Positions 13,233 through 25,900 of a stretch of 64,000 nt of DNA are shown here, piece after piece. Source of the stretch: Bostrychus sinensis (taxonomy: Eukaryota; Chordata; Actinopteri; Gobiiformes; Eleotridae); assembly GCA_020698575.1 (NCBI GenBank), contig CM036243.1:13693903-13757902 (forward strand). Reading direction: 5' to 3'. The translations under genes were made by a program, and so were the position numbers. The stretch's first letter is position 1. Every line of letters begins with the position of its first letter. The notes beneath the pieces are model-generated. The model did no database searches. It was not told the origin of the DNA and saw only the letters and a program-made list of their open reading frames with translations.

Positions 13233-13907
13233 GTAGAAAATGTTGTAGTAAAATCAAATGTGTAAACAATGTGGAGTAAGTGCCAGAGATCTGTGTGTGT
13301 GTATTACAACACCATGTGCATGGAGTAAGACTGTCCAATACTTGAATCTGACTTTATGTAAGTGCTGCCAGACTCTGTGTGCCTCATTTTATCCTAAATA
13401 CAGCTGAACATTGGAAATCTGTCCCTTTTTATTGACACCATTAAAATAGTGTCTTCTAAAAATGGCTAATATAGTGTTTCTCATTATAAACATGAAAGAT
13501 GATGCGTAAACAAAAAAAATCATAGAAGTCATTTTTATTTATAATATAATAAATTCTTTAATTTCACATTAAACATTATGGTTCTTCACATATAAATATC
13601 TTCACATATAGGATTTACTTCATCTATAATCACGTCACATACAAAAATTACTTTATGAATATATTTATATCAACACTGAAGTACAAAAAGTGCTCAACAC
13701 AGTGCCCTGTATTTCCAGCCACATTCATTCATTTATATATTACAAGAAACGTCTTATAGATTAGCTGTCTGTTGATAATAAACACTTTTGGTACGTGTGT
13801 CATAACCGTGTGCAAGTGCAAGACAAAGACACATTACATGTTTGCTGATGTAGAGCAGGCCATAGACCAGTATGGTTTGGTTTTTTAGTCAATTACATTC
13901 TCACTCT
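13233..13907. terminator. Convergent 3' UTR / poly(A) interval of ints12 and arhgef38
   Basis: Only 675 bp separate the ints12 stop (13232) from the arhgef38 stop (13908). For the plus strand there is an ATTAAA at about 13440 and an AATAAA at 13548-13553. For the minus strand there is an AATAAA at 13539-13534 (TTTATT on plus). The two canonical hexamers face each other 8 bp apart, so the mature 3' UTRs should overlap by a few dozen bases. Confidence 0.6.
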
Positions 13908-16900
13908 TTATGCATAGGACATCTTGCCCAAATAGTTAGCAGGAACGTAGCCCTTCTGTCCATTGGACTCAGCCAGCCACCACTCTTTATTTCCCCCCAG
14001 GTCACAGAACTGGAGGATGCGGACATGCTGGTACTCCTGCAGGCTCAGCTCTTGGTCGCAACGGGCTTGAAATGCATATACAGCATAAAACTGTGAAAAC
14101 AAAAATAGATTTTTAGTTTTGGATTGAAACTTGGTGAGGTTGTCAAAATAGAGGTTTGCTGTTAAAATAATAAATGAGCTGTTTTAGTTATCAATACAAA
14201 ATATATCTCCAAAAAGTAAATGAACCATTGAGAAATATCGTTGTATTTTCCTTGACATCCAGTAGGGGGAGTTGTTTACTATTTGTTTTACATATAACAG
14301 CCTAGTACTGTTTCTCCCAGTAGATTATTCTCCTTTTCTAAAGCCTGTCTATTTATCTGCATTCTTTAAAATTTGGAATAAAAGCCATGTTTTATAGACA
14401 CCTCTTCACATCACCTAAAAACTCCCTCAGATATTTTGGTCCAGGCCTTTATGTGCAAGCGAAGGATAGCTGTGACATAGCGCTTGACCCTTCTTGTTAT
14501 TCACAAATCCGGGCTACAATTGGGGCTCAAGGCAATCACGTTTAGTCATAATTTTATTTTTAATTTGCCAGATTCAAGCAAACCTGCTGCATCATGTCAA
14601 AATAAGAGGGCTTCTTGATCCTTTGCAGCTTCAAAAGCTTAAAAACTGACTAAACTACAACATGTAGTATTATCTTAAATGCTACTTTTTTTCTTTCGGC
14701 TTCTCCCTATCTCATTCGGGGTTGTCACAGCAAACCAGTCGGTTTGTCGCACGGTGAGTTGGCAGGTTTTTATGCCGGTTGCCCTTCCTGTCGCAACCAG
14801 CCACATACAGTGACTGGAGTAGGTAATGTGGGTGAAGTGTCTTACCCAGGGACACAATGAGAGCATGCGCTTCGGGTGAGATTTTAAAGTCATTTTATTT
14901 GTTTTTAAATGCCTTCCATGGTCTGGCTCCTCAGTACCTGTCTGATCTGCTTTTTCCCTATGCCCCCTCGTGCTCTCACAGGTCCGCAGAAGAGTCTTCC
15001 CGAGGTCGTCCCGAAGACCACATGGAAATTAAGAGATGATCTGACTTTTTCAGTGGCAGCTCCTCAACTATAGAATAAGCTCCCTTTGCACATTAGACAG
15101 GCCAATTCCCTTTCTGTTTTTAAAGGCCTCCTTAATTCTCCCTCAATTTGAGGGTTGACTTTTATTGTTTTATTATATTAATATATATATTTTGTTGTTG
15201 CTTTTATTTGTCTGATATTGGTGTGCTGCGCATTGCTCACCTGTTGTTTTAAAGTGCTCTATTACTAAAGTTGGATTGGATAGATTTAATTACCTGTTGT
15301 GAATCATCAAGTATATCATCTCCATCCACTGAGACCCCCTGGTCCTCTGGGCTGTCCGGCTCCCCTTGTAAACCAGAGAGGGTGGAGCTGCTGTCAGTTG
15401 TGTTGAGGTTGAAGCTGCGCAGACTGCTGCTGCTGCTGCCCGACACAAACAGGCTAATGTCATCAAAGTCCTCCTCCACCATGTTGAGCTGCTGCTGCTG
15501 CTGGGCTGGCTGCTGCTCCCGGGGCAGCTGTCCCCCTCGCTGGGAGTCTCGAAGAGGGTTGTACTGCTTCAAGAAGGTGGAGTACACAAAGCCCTGAGCA
15601 CCTGAAGAAGGCACAGGAGTAAGGGATAACATTTATCAATGTGGCCATACATGCAAAGGGTATGCATTAATAAAAATAAAAAAAAACATTAAAAAACACA
15701 CACAAAAATCTCTATAATAGAATCTATCAATAATAACATGTTTTATATATATATAATCTTCATTATCATTTTTAGGGTCATAACTACATATATTGCATAT
15801 TGCATATATTGTATATAATTGCCAACACAATCGGGAAATGGAGACCTGGATACTGAGTGCATATGAAGTGAGAATATTCATATTGCTGGTACAAACAGAC
15901 GGATGAACAACAACTTCCTGGGAATACCTATAATCCCAGTGGAGAAGACAAGCCTGTGAAGAATCTACAACATACACACAGTTTTTTCCAAAGCTCATAA
16001 AAGAACTTGTTATTGCAGTGTACAGAGCTGTGCGCAAGCCGCATCTCTCCGCCCTTGTTATGAATACCCAGAGGAGATGCTTTGTACTCCAAGCAACGCT
16101 GCTTACACTGTGCAACGGTTTGTTCCAAACAAGGTGTTGGGATCTCAGCTGCTGCACAGAGATGTGGAGAGGAGATGGTAACACACTCTGGAGCTGGCCC
16201 TGTTGTGAGGCAACCATCTCCAGAGGAAGCAACATGACATGACAGCAGCCACTGGGAATGAGGCTTGTACGCTAACTCATAAAGTAAAGTTTACTATATT
16301 TTTAAAGACTCTGTATTGGATGCAGATCTATTCAATGCACAATGAGGGTTCAGAGGATACTGTACTCTTGCACAGAGTTTAATATGATAACTTCATCAAC
16401 CTCTGCATGCTTCACTAAGGAGGTACAGATACAGGTGATACCTATGCCCCGAGGGTCTAGATCCTAACTCGCAAACACACTCACACACTTGCCTCCACTG
16501 TGCACGAGCCAGCGGCTGCTACTTCCGAATGGGTCAGTGTCCTCCAGCAGGGCCACCAGCTCTCCCTCCAGTAGGCTGAGGTCCTGCTCCTGGCACCCAT
16601 TACACTTCCTCTTCAGCTGGTAGATGCACTGAAGTGGGTACTCTGCCAGCAGCCAGGCACGCTGCTCCTCAGTCTGATGCTGCACCTCGGGCATCTGCTG
16701 GAAACACAGTACAACAATGAGTCAGTGCAAGTCGTTCAAGTTTGTCAGTGTATAGAGGGTATGTGGGCGTGATGCTGCTTGTTAGCATGTACAGCTGGTC
16801 TAAGAAGGTTAAAGGTGATAAGATACCTGGTTTTAGAGCTGCAAATAAATTCACATATTCATATACAAGCACCTGTTGCCACCCACACTCAGACGTACGT

Positions 16901-19900
16901 AGCTCTGGGTATACAGAACTGTTTCTACTAATTACCACAAGCCTTTCTGTCAACTTTTATACCAAGACACAAGATCATATCGTGGGCTGCTGATAAGGCC
17001 ACAGTTGAAATTCTAAAACTTTACAAACATTTTTTCCTTTGTTTTAATTACCATTATTTTCTTGTCCCGTTGTCTCTCAAAGCTGACTTTGCGCTCCATT
17101 AGTTTCTGTGTGTTGTCTTTTACAAAAGTTAGATTGCTCAGCTCCTCCATGATGCTGTTTTGAACTTCTGCCATGTTTGATAATGGTGCCTGGACAAGAA
17201 AAGACAAATGTCATTTATTTACATCCACAAATGCAGTGTATCTAATGTCTGCATGTTAGGTGTGCTCACAGGTAGTTGATGTAACGATGGAGCAGGGAGT
17301 AACAGTTTCTCCATGAGCTGCTTGAGGAGGGCCACTAAGTTCACCACACAGTTGGAGAGGATGACGTGGGCGGCCATGTTGAACCTCTGCAGCTCCTCTA
17401 CCAACATGGCATTGATGGCCTCGTAGTCCCTCCTGGCTGGGCCTTGGTCATCTAGCACCGATGATGGACAGGAGGGAGAGGGGGATGCTGAAGATGATGA
17501 TGCTGACAGGGAGGAAGAGCGCTCCAGACGGCTGCAGTAATCCAGTAATTTATCATACCTCTTCTGGATGAGCTTCTGTGGGGCTGTAAACATGCCCTGT
17601 AGTGAGGATAGGGGAGCAAGGACCAAGTGCTCCACACTGTCTTTCTACAGGAAGCAAGGAAAAGAAGCACTTAGTATACAGTGAGTAGTTATGAATATGT
17701 ACTTAGCATTAAAGTCTGTCAAAACAGATAAACATGCAGACCAAAAGATAACACTATGCAATGTTGGCTACATTGTAAGTACATTCATGAATTCACCAAC
17801 CTTTCTATATGAGATATTTAGCTTTCTCCAAAAGTTGTACAATTAATATTTGCTTGCATTTTCCTGGGAACCATGTGCTGTTAGCGTGCTAACTTGCTAT
17901 ACTGTTCACAACAAACAAAACAGTTAAACTAGCTAGCAAAGGTTAGTCTCGTTTTATGCTAATAGCAAAAATGCTGTGCAGTTTTGTCCAAACAAAAAGG
18001 CAATTGTTTTACTAAAGTAAATGTTAATTGTAATTCTGCTTTACAGAAATTCTCAATTCTCAAGTTTCTTTCTGGGGGGAAATAAAATGGAATGTCAGAG
18101 AAATAATCTACAAAATCGATACAGGCAGGCTTCTAGTAGTAGTATTTTTTATTATTCACATGCCCTTATCATTAAGCTGTTTATATGCTGTATTTTATCA
18201 TGTATTTTTAAAAATATATTAAATATATTAAGCCATTTCTTTAACCAAATGGAAGACAGAGTTAGTTCAAGGCAGCTTTTGTACAAAGTGTAAAATGTTT
18301 GTCTTTTCATTTTATGTTAGCTAGCACAAGTGACTGCTCTCATTATATGTGACTGAGTACAGCTTTGAATGTAGTTCTACAGTGAAAGGTTCGAGAACAC
18401 AAAGCTACTGTTATCTCAAAACTGGCAAACCTCAGAGGTGGAGGACAGGTGAGTGAAAACAACAGCCCAGCTAAAAGATCGGGTTTATAGGCACACAAGG
18501 ACTTCATTGTACTTCATAGAAGCTAGCTATGGAAAGTGATATCAGGCCATTTCTAAAGTCATGCAGGTTACTTACTCTACAGAAAAAAGACTTACAAAGT
18601 GCTTATATGGGTCGTTCCCGTTGTGATGATATAGGCCATTTTTGTCATTTTTGTTGAATTCTTTGATGATTTTTTCCATGTCATGGGCATTCTGGACAGC
18701 AACAGATACCATTTCCTGTTAAAATATATCAAACCAAGATTAGTGTAACAAAACATTACATTCATATTCTTATATTTTTCACAGACCACTTCTTACATAC
18801 CTGGGTTTCTTGCATGTAACACTGGACATTCTTGACCAACTGCCTGACTGCTTTCTCCAGACTTCTGAACAACTTCTCTTCTCGGTCAAACACTTCATCT
18901 CTTACCTGCAAAAAATTTTAGAATTTTTATCTGTATAATGCTAATAGAGTCTAGATTTCTTTTCCTTTTTAACTTCTTTACCTGTGGTTCAACTCCAGTG
19001 AGAATCTTGAGGAATCCAGCAAACCTGTCCCCTTTTTTCCGTATTGAGTGGATGTTGAATTTGTGCAACTTGCCCCTCAATGTGCCTTCATCTTCTGATC
19101 TCTTATACTTCATAACTGAATGATAGTTATTATTGAGATATTAGATTTTTATTATCATATAGAAGGAGAGGAATTAAGGTTCTCAGCAAGAAACCATGAG
19201 TGTAAATGAGAGAGGCCCATGTGAGGTTGCGGGGAGAGAGGTAAAGAAGCCAGGTTAAGGATTTTCGAAAATTAAGGTCAACTGTCCAGAATGTAGGCAG
19301 AGCTGGAGTTAGCAGAGCTGAAGCTGGTAAGGTTCTTTTTGGAGATGACGATTAGGAATGAGTACGGCAAGAGGGACAGATCATTGTAGATGTTTTAGAG
19401 TCATAAAGGCTTGACTGATATGGTTTGCATAAATACAAAGGAGGGATAGTGAATATATTGCAGAAGGATGCTGAGGTTAGAGCTACCAGGCAGGAGGCCT
19501 AGCTTAATGAGGAGATTTACAGACGTAGTGAAAAACATGATGTTATTTGAGGAAGAGGATGCACAGGGTAGGGCTACATGGCAGCAGATGATTCACTGCA
19601 AATAAGCAACTGAATTTAACCAGTCTTACCAATGTCCTTGCGCCTCCTGAATTCATTAATGTTGATGTTTATTATTTTGGCAGCAGTGAAGGCCTCTTGT
19701 ACTGGCTGGTGGTCAGGGTGGTTCTCTGGTGTGGTCTGCCAAAGTTCTCCAAGCAGCAAAGGGTACTTCATGATCCTCTGTACTGGTTTGATGAGCAGTG
19801 ATCCCATGTCTAACAAGTTTGGCTTACCTCTGCAAATGCATATGTGAGACCGTTAATTTCACCCATATGTTCTATGTTATATGTTTTTTTCATTATTAAG

Positions 19901-22900
19901 AGAGACTTACTGTTGGTCATAGATTTTCCTAAAAGAAGAGAAAAGATTAATAATTTTTAGGTCACAAGGGAAGTTCATAATGAAAACTGATGAGGAAGTA
20001 GCTGGCCTTACTTCAGTGCTAATATACATGCAATAAAATGTTGCTTGATTTCTTCCTCTTTCTCGTAAGCTTTTAGAGCCATGTTGGCGTCATCATGGTG
20101 GTAGCAGTAAATCTTGTACACGTCTTCTAGAGCTGCCTTGGCCTGGATGAATACTTCTCCTGGAAAATCAAGCAATGTTAGGCCTGTGTGGGAGATACAC
20201 CTATTATTATATAGTTGTTGTGAGATTTACCTATGACAATTGCTTCTGGATCAGGTTCGATCATTGCTTCTTGCAGTCTGTGGAGGAGAGCTGCTGATAC
20301 CTCGCATACTGTCTCCATGTTGGTGAAGAGGCGGTCCACATCCACAACCTAGGCAAGGATATTACCATGAAATCTGTTATTAAAAGTGTCCATCCCACTT
20401 CTGCTTAGCTAATTTTGTCTCTGCTATCAAACAACTCTATCATACAAGGCCTAAGCGTGATTTTATGATATGAAAGGTAAACTTGAATACAGATCCTCAC
20501 CACCAAAAAACATCCATTAGCATGGACAACCGAGTAAAATCCAACTAAGTGTTCACAATCCACCTTCACCCTAGCTCATTGATGATGTTTTGTTCTCACG
20601 CTCTCTTTTGAACAAGCATTGTCTGTTAGTTGCGTGTTATTATTTGATTGTTCCAGAGAGTTTATACTGTATGTATGTAGGTATTTCCTGTTTTCTGATG
20701 GTTGTACAGTTTGTGTACATGTATGCACCAGGTAGTAGTTCATCCTATTAATTTATGCAAAATCAAAATTGACCACAGAAATTGGATATAAATATAAAAA
20801 TAGAATTAGGAAGACTGGCCACACAAACCTTTTTGGACACAGTGTCTGATATTTTGCTACTACGGTTAAGATTTGTCATTTTGGCTGTTATAAAAAAGGT
20901 CTGGGGCCCATGCACTTTGATGTAAAATAGTGTTTTTGTTGACTTGAAGAGCAATCTTTAATATAGCAATATTTTGCCTATTATGTGGGGTTAGGGTTAT
21001 ATAGGATATATCTTTAATCAACATGCTCTGTTTGGTTGGTGGACAGGTTAATAAACTGAATGCCAAACAGACTTGTAATCGTCCTGAATTGATCTACCTG
21101 CATGTTCCTTAGGGGCTGGACCACCTCTCTGATGCACAGTTCCAGGTCTGTCAGGAAGTCCTTCTCAGTCTGCACCAGCTCCTGGATGACCTTTGACCTG
21201 CGCTTCATTTTCCTCAAACGCACCTCCTCAGGATCTAGTGCTGGGGAGGTGGGTGTGGACAGGTCAAACGGGGTCATCTTTTCTGGATTATAACAGAAAA
21301 CAATATGATATTAGGTGTCACACATTCATTCTCAACACCTCTGTCACATTCATTCTCAACACCTCTGTCTTTGCAAAATCAATCAAACCACGCGAATTCA
21401 GCGCGACCCTGCATCTTTGTCCAAACTCTGCAACTTTTCCGCAACTTTGTCCAATTATCACTGAGATTTTTCTTTAAAATTGCATTTTGCTGCACTTCCC
21501 ACTGTCTGTGGGCCGTCTCCTGTTCCAAACAGAGCAGCTTAGACAGAGCAGCGCGGAGGTGCGGCCCCGAGATCAGGTGCACTCAATAGCAGCACGGAGG
21601 TTGAGCGCACAGGCCTGAGGTCGCATGTGCTCACCAGCAGCAGCGCGTGTGGATGGGACTGAAGGAGGAGATAAACACGGTTCTAGATTTGTCTGGTGTC
21701 ACTATTAAAATCTCGTCTGCGTTGCCATTGTGATATAGTTACCTAAAAAGTTGAATGAGCAGTGTATTTAGACAACAGTGAAGTTTGAGGTCATTGTTTT
21801 TTTAAACCTTAACGTTGCAGGCTAATAACCTTCCTGAAAAACTATAGCACAGCCAACTTCTTCTGTTTTTAATGACTAGATGTTTGACAACACACAACAG
21901 AGCAATCACCAGAGAAGATCTAAGTGGAACAGCATCAGAATCAGAGGCAGTGTAGTAGACAAAAAAAGCCTAATGACACAGCAATATCATTTAAAAAAGT
22001 AGGTACGCTTGGCCTGTTCAAATACAGGTATTTTTAATTATATTATTACCACCTCACATATGTTTAAAAACAGATTTTGTTAGTTTTTTATAGTTCTAGC
22101 AGTAAGTTATTACCTCTGGTACTTTTTACCTGTAAATTATACACACACAAAAAAAAAATTTAACTTTCAGCGCAACTTTTAAGAAAATCCCCTGCAAAAT
22201 CAGGCATTTTAGCCCGCAGCGATCACAAAAATTGCCCGCGAAATCCTGGAGGGACTGAATGATTGCTCAGAATTTGCAGAATTCACTTAACAAGTGAATT
22301 CTGTTTTAATAATATTCTGTTTTAATAATATTGTTGAAGTAGTCTTTGGCATTGTTCTCTAATAGACTTTGTAGCTATCCATTAGCTCATATGATTTATT
22401 TTTGCTTTTTAACATGTACAGTTAGGTACATAAGTATTTGGAAACTGACACAAGTTTTATTATTTTAGCTGTTAACCAAAACATATTGAAAATACAGTTA
22501 TATAATTCATATGTTCAATGACTAATGCCTAATGTCTGGAGACCATGGACATCACCAAACACTGGATTTTCTAATTTATGATGCTTCGCCAGGCCTTTAC
22601 TGCAGCTATCTTTGGTTGCTGCTTGTTTGTGGGTCTTTCTGCCTTAAAATTTGTCTTAAACATGTGAAATCAATGCTTGATTGGGCTGAGATCTTGTGAG
22701 TGACTTGGCCATTGCAGAATATTTTGCTTATTTGTCTTAAAAAAAACTCCTGGGTCGCTTTTGCAGTGTGTTTTGGGTCACTGTCCATGTGTACTGTGAA
22801 GCGCCAATGATCAACTTTGTGGCTTTTGTCACACTTCAAAAATTCTGTCTTCTGTCACATCATCAATAAACACCAGTGACCCAGTGTCACTGGAAGTTCT

Positions 22901-25900
22901 GCAGCTCATGCATCACACTGCTCCACCATGTTTTACAGAATATGTGCAGTGCTTTGGATCATGAGCTGTTCCAAGCCTTCTCCAGACTTTTCTCTGCCCA
23001 TCATTCTGGTACATGTTGGTCTGGCTCTCATCTGTCTAAAGAGTGGTGTTCCAGACCTGGGCTGGCTTCTTTAGGTGTTTTTTGGCCAAGTCTAATGTGG
23101 CCTTTCTATTGTTTAGGCTGATGAATGGTCTGCACCTTGTGGTAAACCTTCTGTTTTTTCTCTCATGAAGTCTTCTTGTTATGGTGGACCTAGACACTGA
23201 CAGACCTGCTTCCTGGAGAGTGTTTTTTCCACAATATTTGTATCCAGCCTAAGGATAGTCTGGTTCACTTCCATTGTGAGACTGTATGTTGTGAGTTCAC
23301 AGAAACAGCTTTCAAATACAAATGTAACACATGGAATCAGTTCAGACCTTTTACTTGCTCAGTTTATGATGGATTACTGAGGGAAAAGCCAATGCAGCTC
23401 AAAAAGTAGCTTTTGAAGAAACTGTCTAATTACTTATGAGCCCCTGAAAAAGAGGCAACTACATATTACAGACCTTTAATTCCTAAACCAATCATCCAAT
23501 TTGGACATGAATACTCTCAAATCACAGTTGAGAGTGTGCACTTTAAACACACACACACACACACATATATATATAATGTATATTTGGACCTAACTGAATG
23601 TTTAACATTTGGACACTCATGATGAACTATCCATATTGGAGGTTAGTGAAGAATTAAATTGTGTTTGTTGAAACAGATACATAGTAACATATTGTCACAA
23701 TGGCAGTTTGCAGCTACAGTATTGATTAACATGGATTACACTGTTACACTGGTCACTATAACTAATTCACTTCTCAAATTATGTACTTTATATAGCTTTG
23801 TTTTCTGGATTGTTTGTAACTTTTTCTTTTGTTTTTTAAATTTCTAACTCCACACAAAAAGGCCCCATCTTGGCGGCCGTGAAACTTCTTGCTGTGAGGC
23901 GACCACTTTGCCAGCATGTCACCCTTGCCAAAAAACCAAACACCAATCAACAGCGACCATATTATTTAACAACCTTGTACTAAAATTTTGGCATTTACAA
24001 TGCATATACACAGAAATAAAAACAATTTCTGAAAGAAGAAAACCATCCTAGACAAGCACATATGGTATTTGGACTAAAAAAATGTATGCATCTATAAATA
24101 TAACAAGCTAGCCTGTAGATTTAACGTATTTTGTTTTTGCCCATTTGCCCATTTTGTTTTCTTTCTTCCTTAACAGATCTGCTTGATGCCTGACTAGCCA
24201 TTGTTATTTGTGAGGGTTGCTTCCTCTCTGCCTACCACGCCTGACTTCCTGCTTCGGAGAGAAAGTGATGGAGGGAGGGAGGCAGAGCTCAGCAACGCCT
24301 GTGTCAGGTTACAGAGCTAATCGTGGAGGTGATGTAATGCTACACTGTGCTCAGGCATTTCATCTGCTGCTGCTGCTGCTGGGAGAAGAATGAGGTTAGG
24401 TAGGCGGAGTGATGTACACATACCTCTGAAAGCAATTGCATACTTCATTCATACAGGTGAAGATATACACTATCAAACAAGAAGGGTAAAGGTATAACAG
24501 TAATATGTAACTGATCTACTCTGCAAATGCGTAACACAGTTCTGCTGCATATAAAATCTATTAAGGATTATAGGCTCAAACGCTTTAAATTCAGAATACT
24601 GTTAGTAAAGGCTGTCATTCATTATGTACACACTTGTCATTTGTCACAGTGGGAAGTAGGTTTTTGGCAAGAGCAAAGGGCAAACAGAATTTAAATTCAG
24701 TCTTTCACTTAACTGTTTTTAATGGGTTTGAGAGTTCACATAAAAACATGCTTTTAATGGGCTAACAGATGATAAGATCCATTCTAAATTCACTGTGAAG
24801 TTTTGGGGCCACTTTGATATTTTTATAGTTTATTTTCTTTTAAAGGGCATGGTTTCTCAAACACTCAACACACAGCTGCAGTTTACAAATGTACAATTAC
24901 CAAAAGCCCTCATGCTCATAGTCCATAACTACTCAACAATCAAGTGATTAATCCAACTTACCTCAAGGTTATAACCAAAAGGGCTGTAAGTAATATTTTA
25001 CCAATAGCCCAAAAAGACCATATTAATATATGCTTTTTGTACGTTTTAACCTATACACATACACAGGTGCAATATTATTAGTTATTAAAACATAGTTAAT
25101 ATAGTTAATTAAATATTTATGTTGCCTTTTAACTACATTGAGTTATGCATTTTCCAACATCAAACAGCATAGCACATACGAGCTTTTACCTAAAACATAA
25201 AAATTCTAACATCATAAATGCACTTTTGCTACTCACCCTTCACTCTCATAAGCATGCTTTACCGGTTAAAATGGTTGATATTACGTCCATACTACTGATA
25301 AAGTCGCTCTATTAAAGTCAAGCCTCAATTGATGTGATGTTGTGGAAAAAGGTTTTAGAAGCCTTGTTAAAATGTAACCACAATGTAAACAAACTCTGAA
25401 AATGAACTTAGAAATGAGTGATCACTTTGGCTTTGTCCACATTAATGCATTTTTTAAACAATAAAACATTTTCTTCCACTGCACAGTTGTTGTTTAGAGA
25501 CTACAGCAAATTTTTGCCTGACTTTCTGTTTTGACCTTATATGCATCATTGACATAGCAATGAAATTAACCTGGCTAGCATGTTCCAGTAACTTTCAATG
25601 CAAAGAGGGTATGGAATCTCTTATTTTATTCAAAATTACTTATGTCAAAATCAATCTCATCTGAGTAATTATAACCGTTTATCTAAAACGGGATGTCTCC
25701 TTGTTTTCTGATTAGTTGTATTTTTTTTATTACTTGCATTCAGAGTTAGCTTAATCTGGGTCCATTTGTTCCATGTAAAATAAAATAAAAAATTAATTGT
25801 TGGCCAGGGCACAGTTGTTTAATTATTAAGAGAATAAGGATTACCTATAGGCTTGGTAGAAAAGCCAAAGTTTGTCTACAACATGTAAAGCTGAAAATGT

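Noticed and set aside
15636..16235. 199-aa open frame on minus between two arhgef38 exons
   Set aside because: Lies in an intron, has no splice context or family resemblance, and its end runs into T-rich low complexity.
23862..23880. Strong YY1-like motif (CCATCTTGGCGGCC) in arhgef38 intron 1
   Set aside because: It lies within a relic of a common fish repeat, between phrases shared with other copies, so it is more likely a mutated repeat base pattern than a promoter element.
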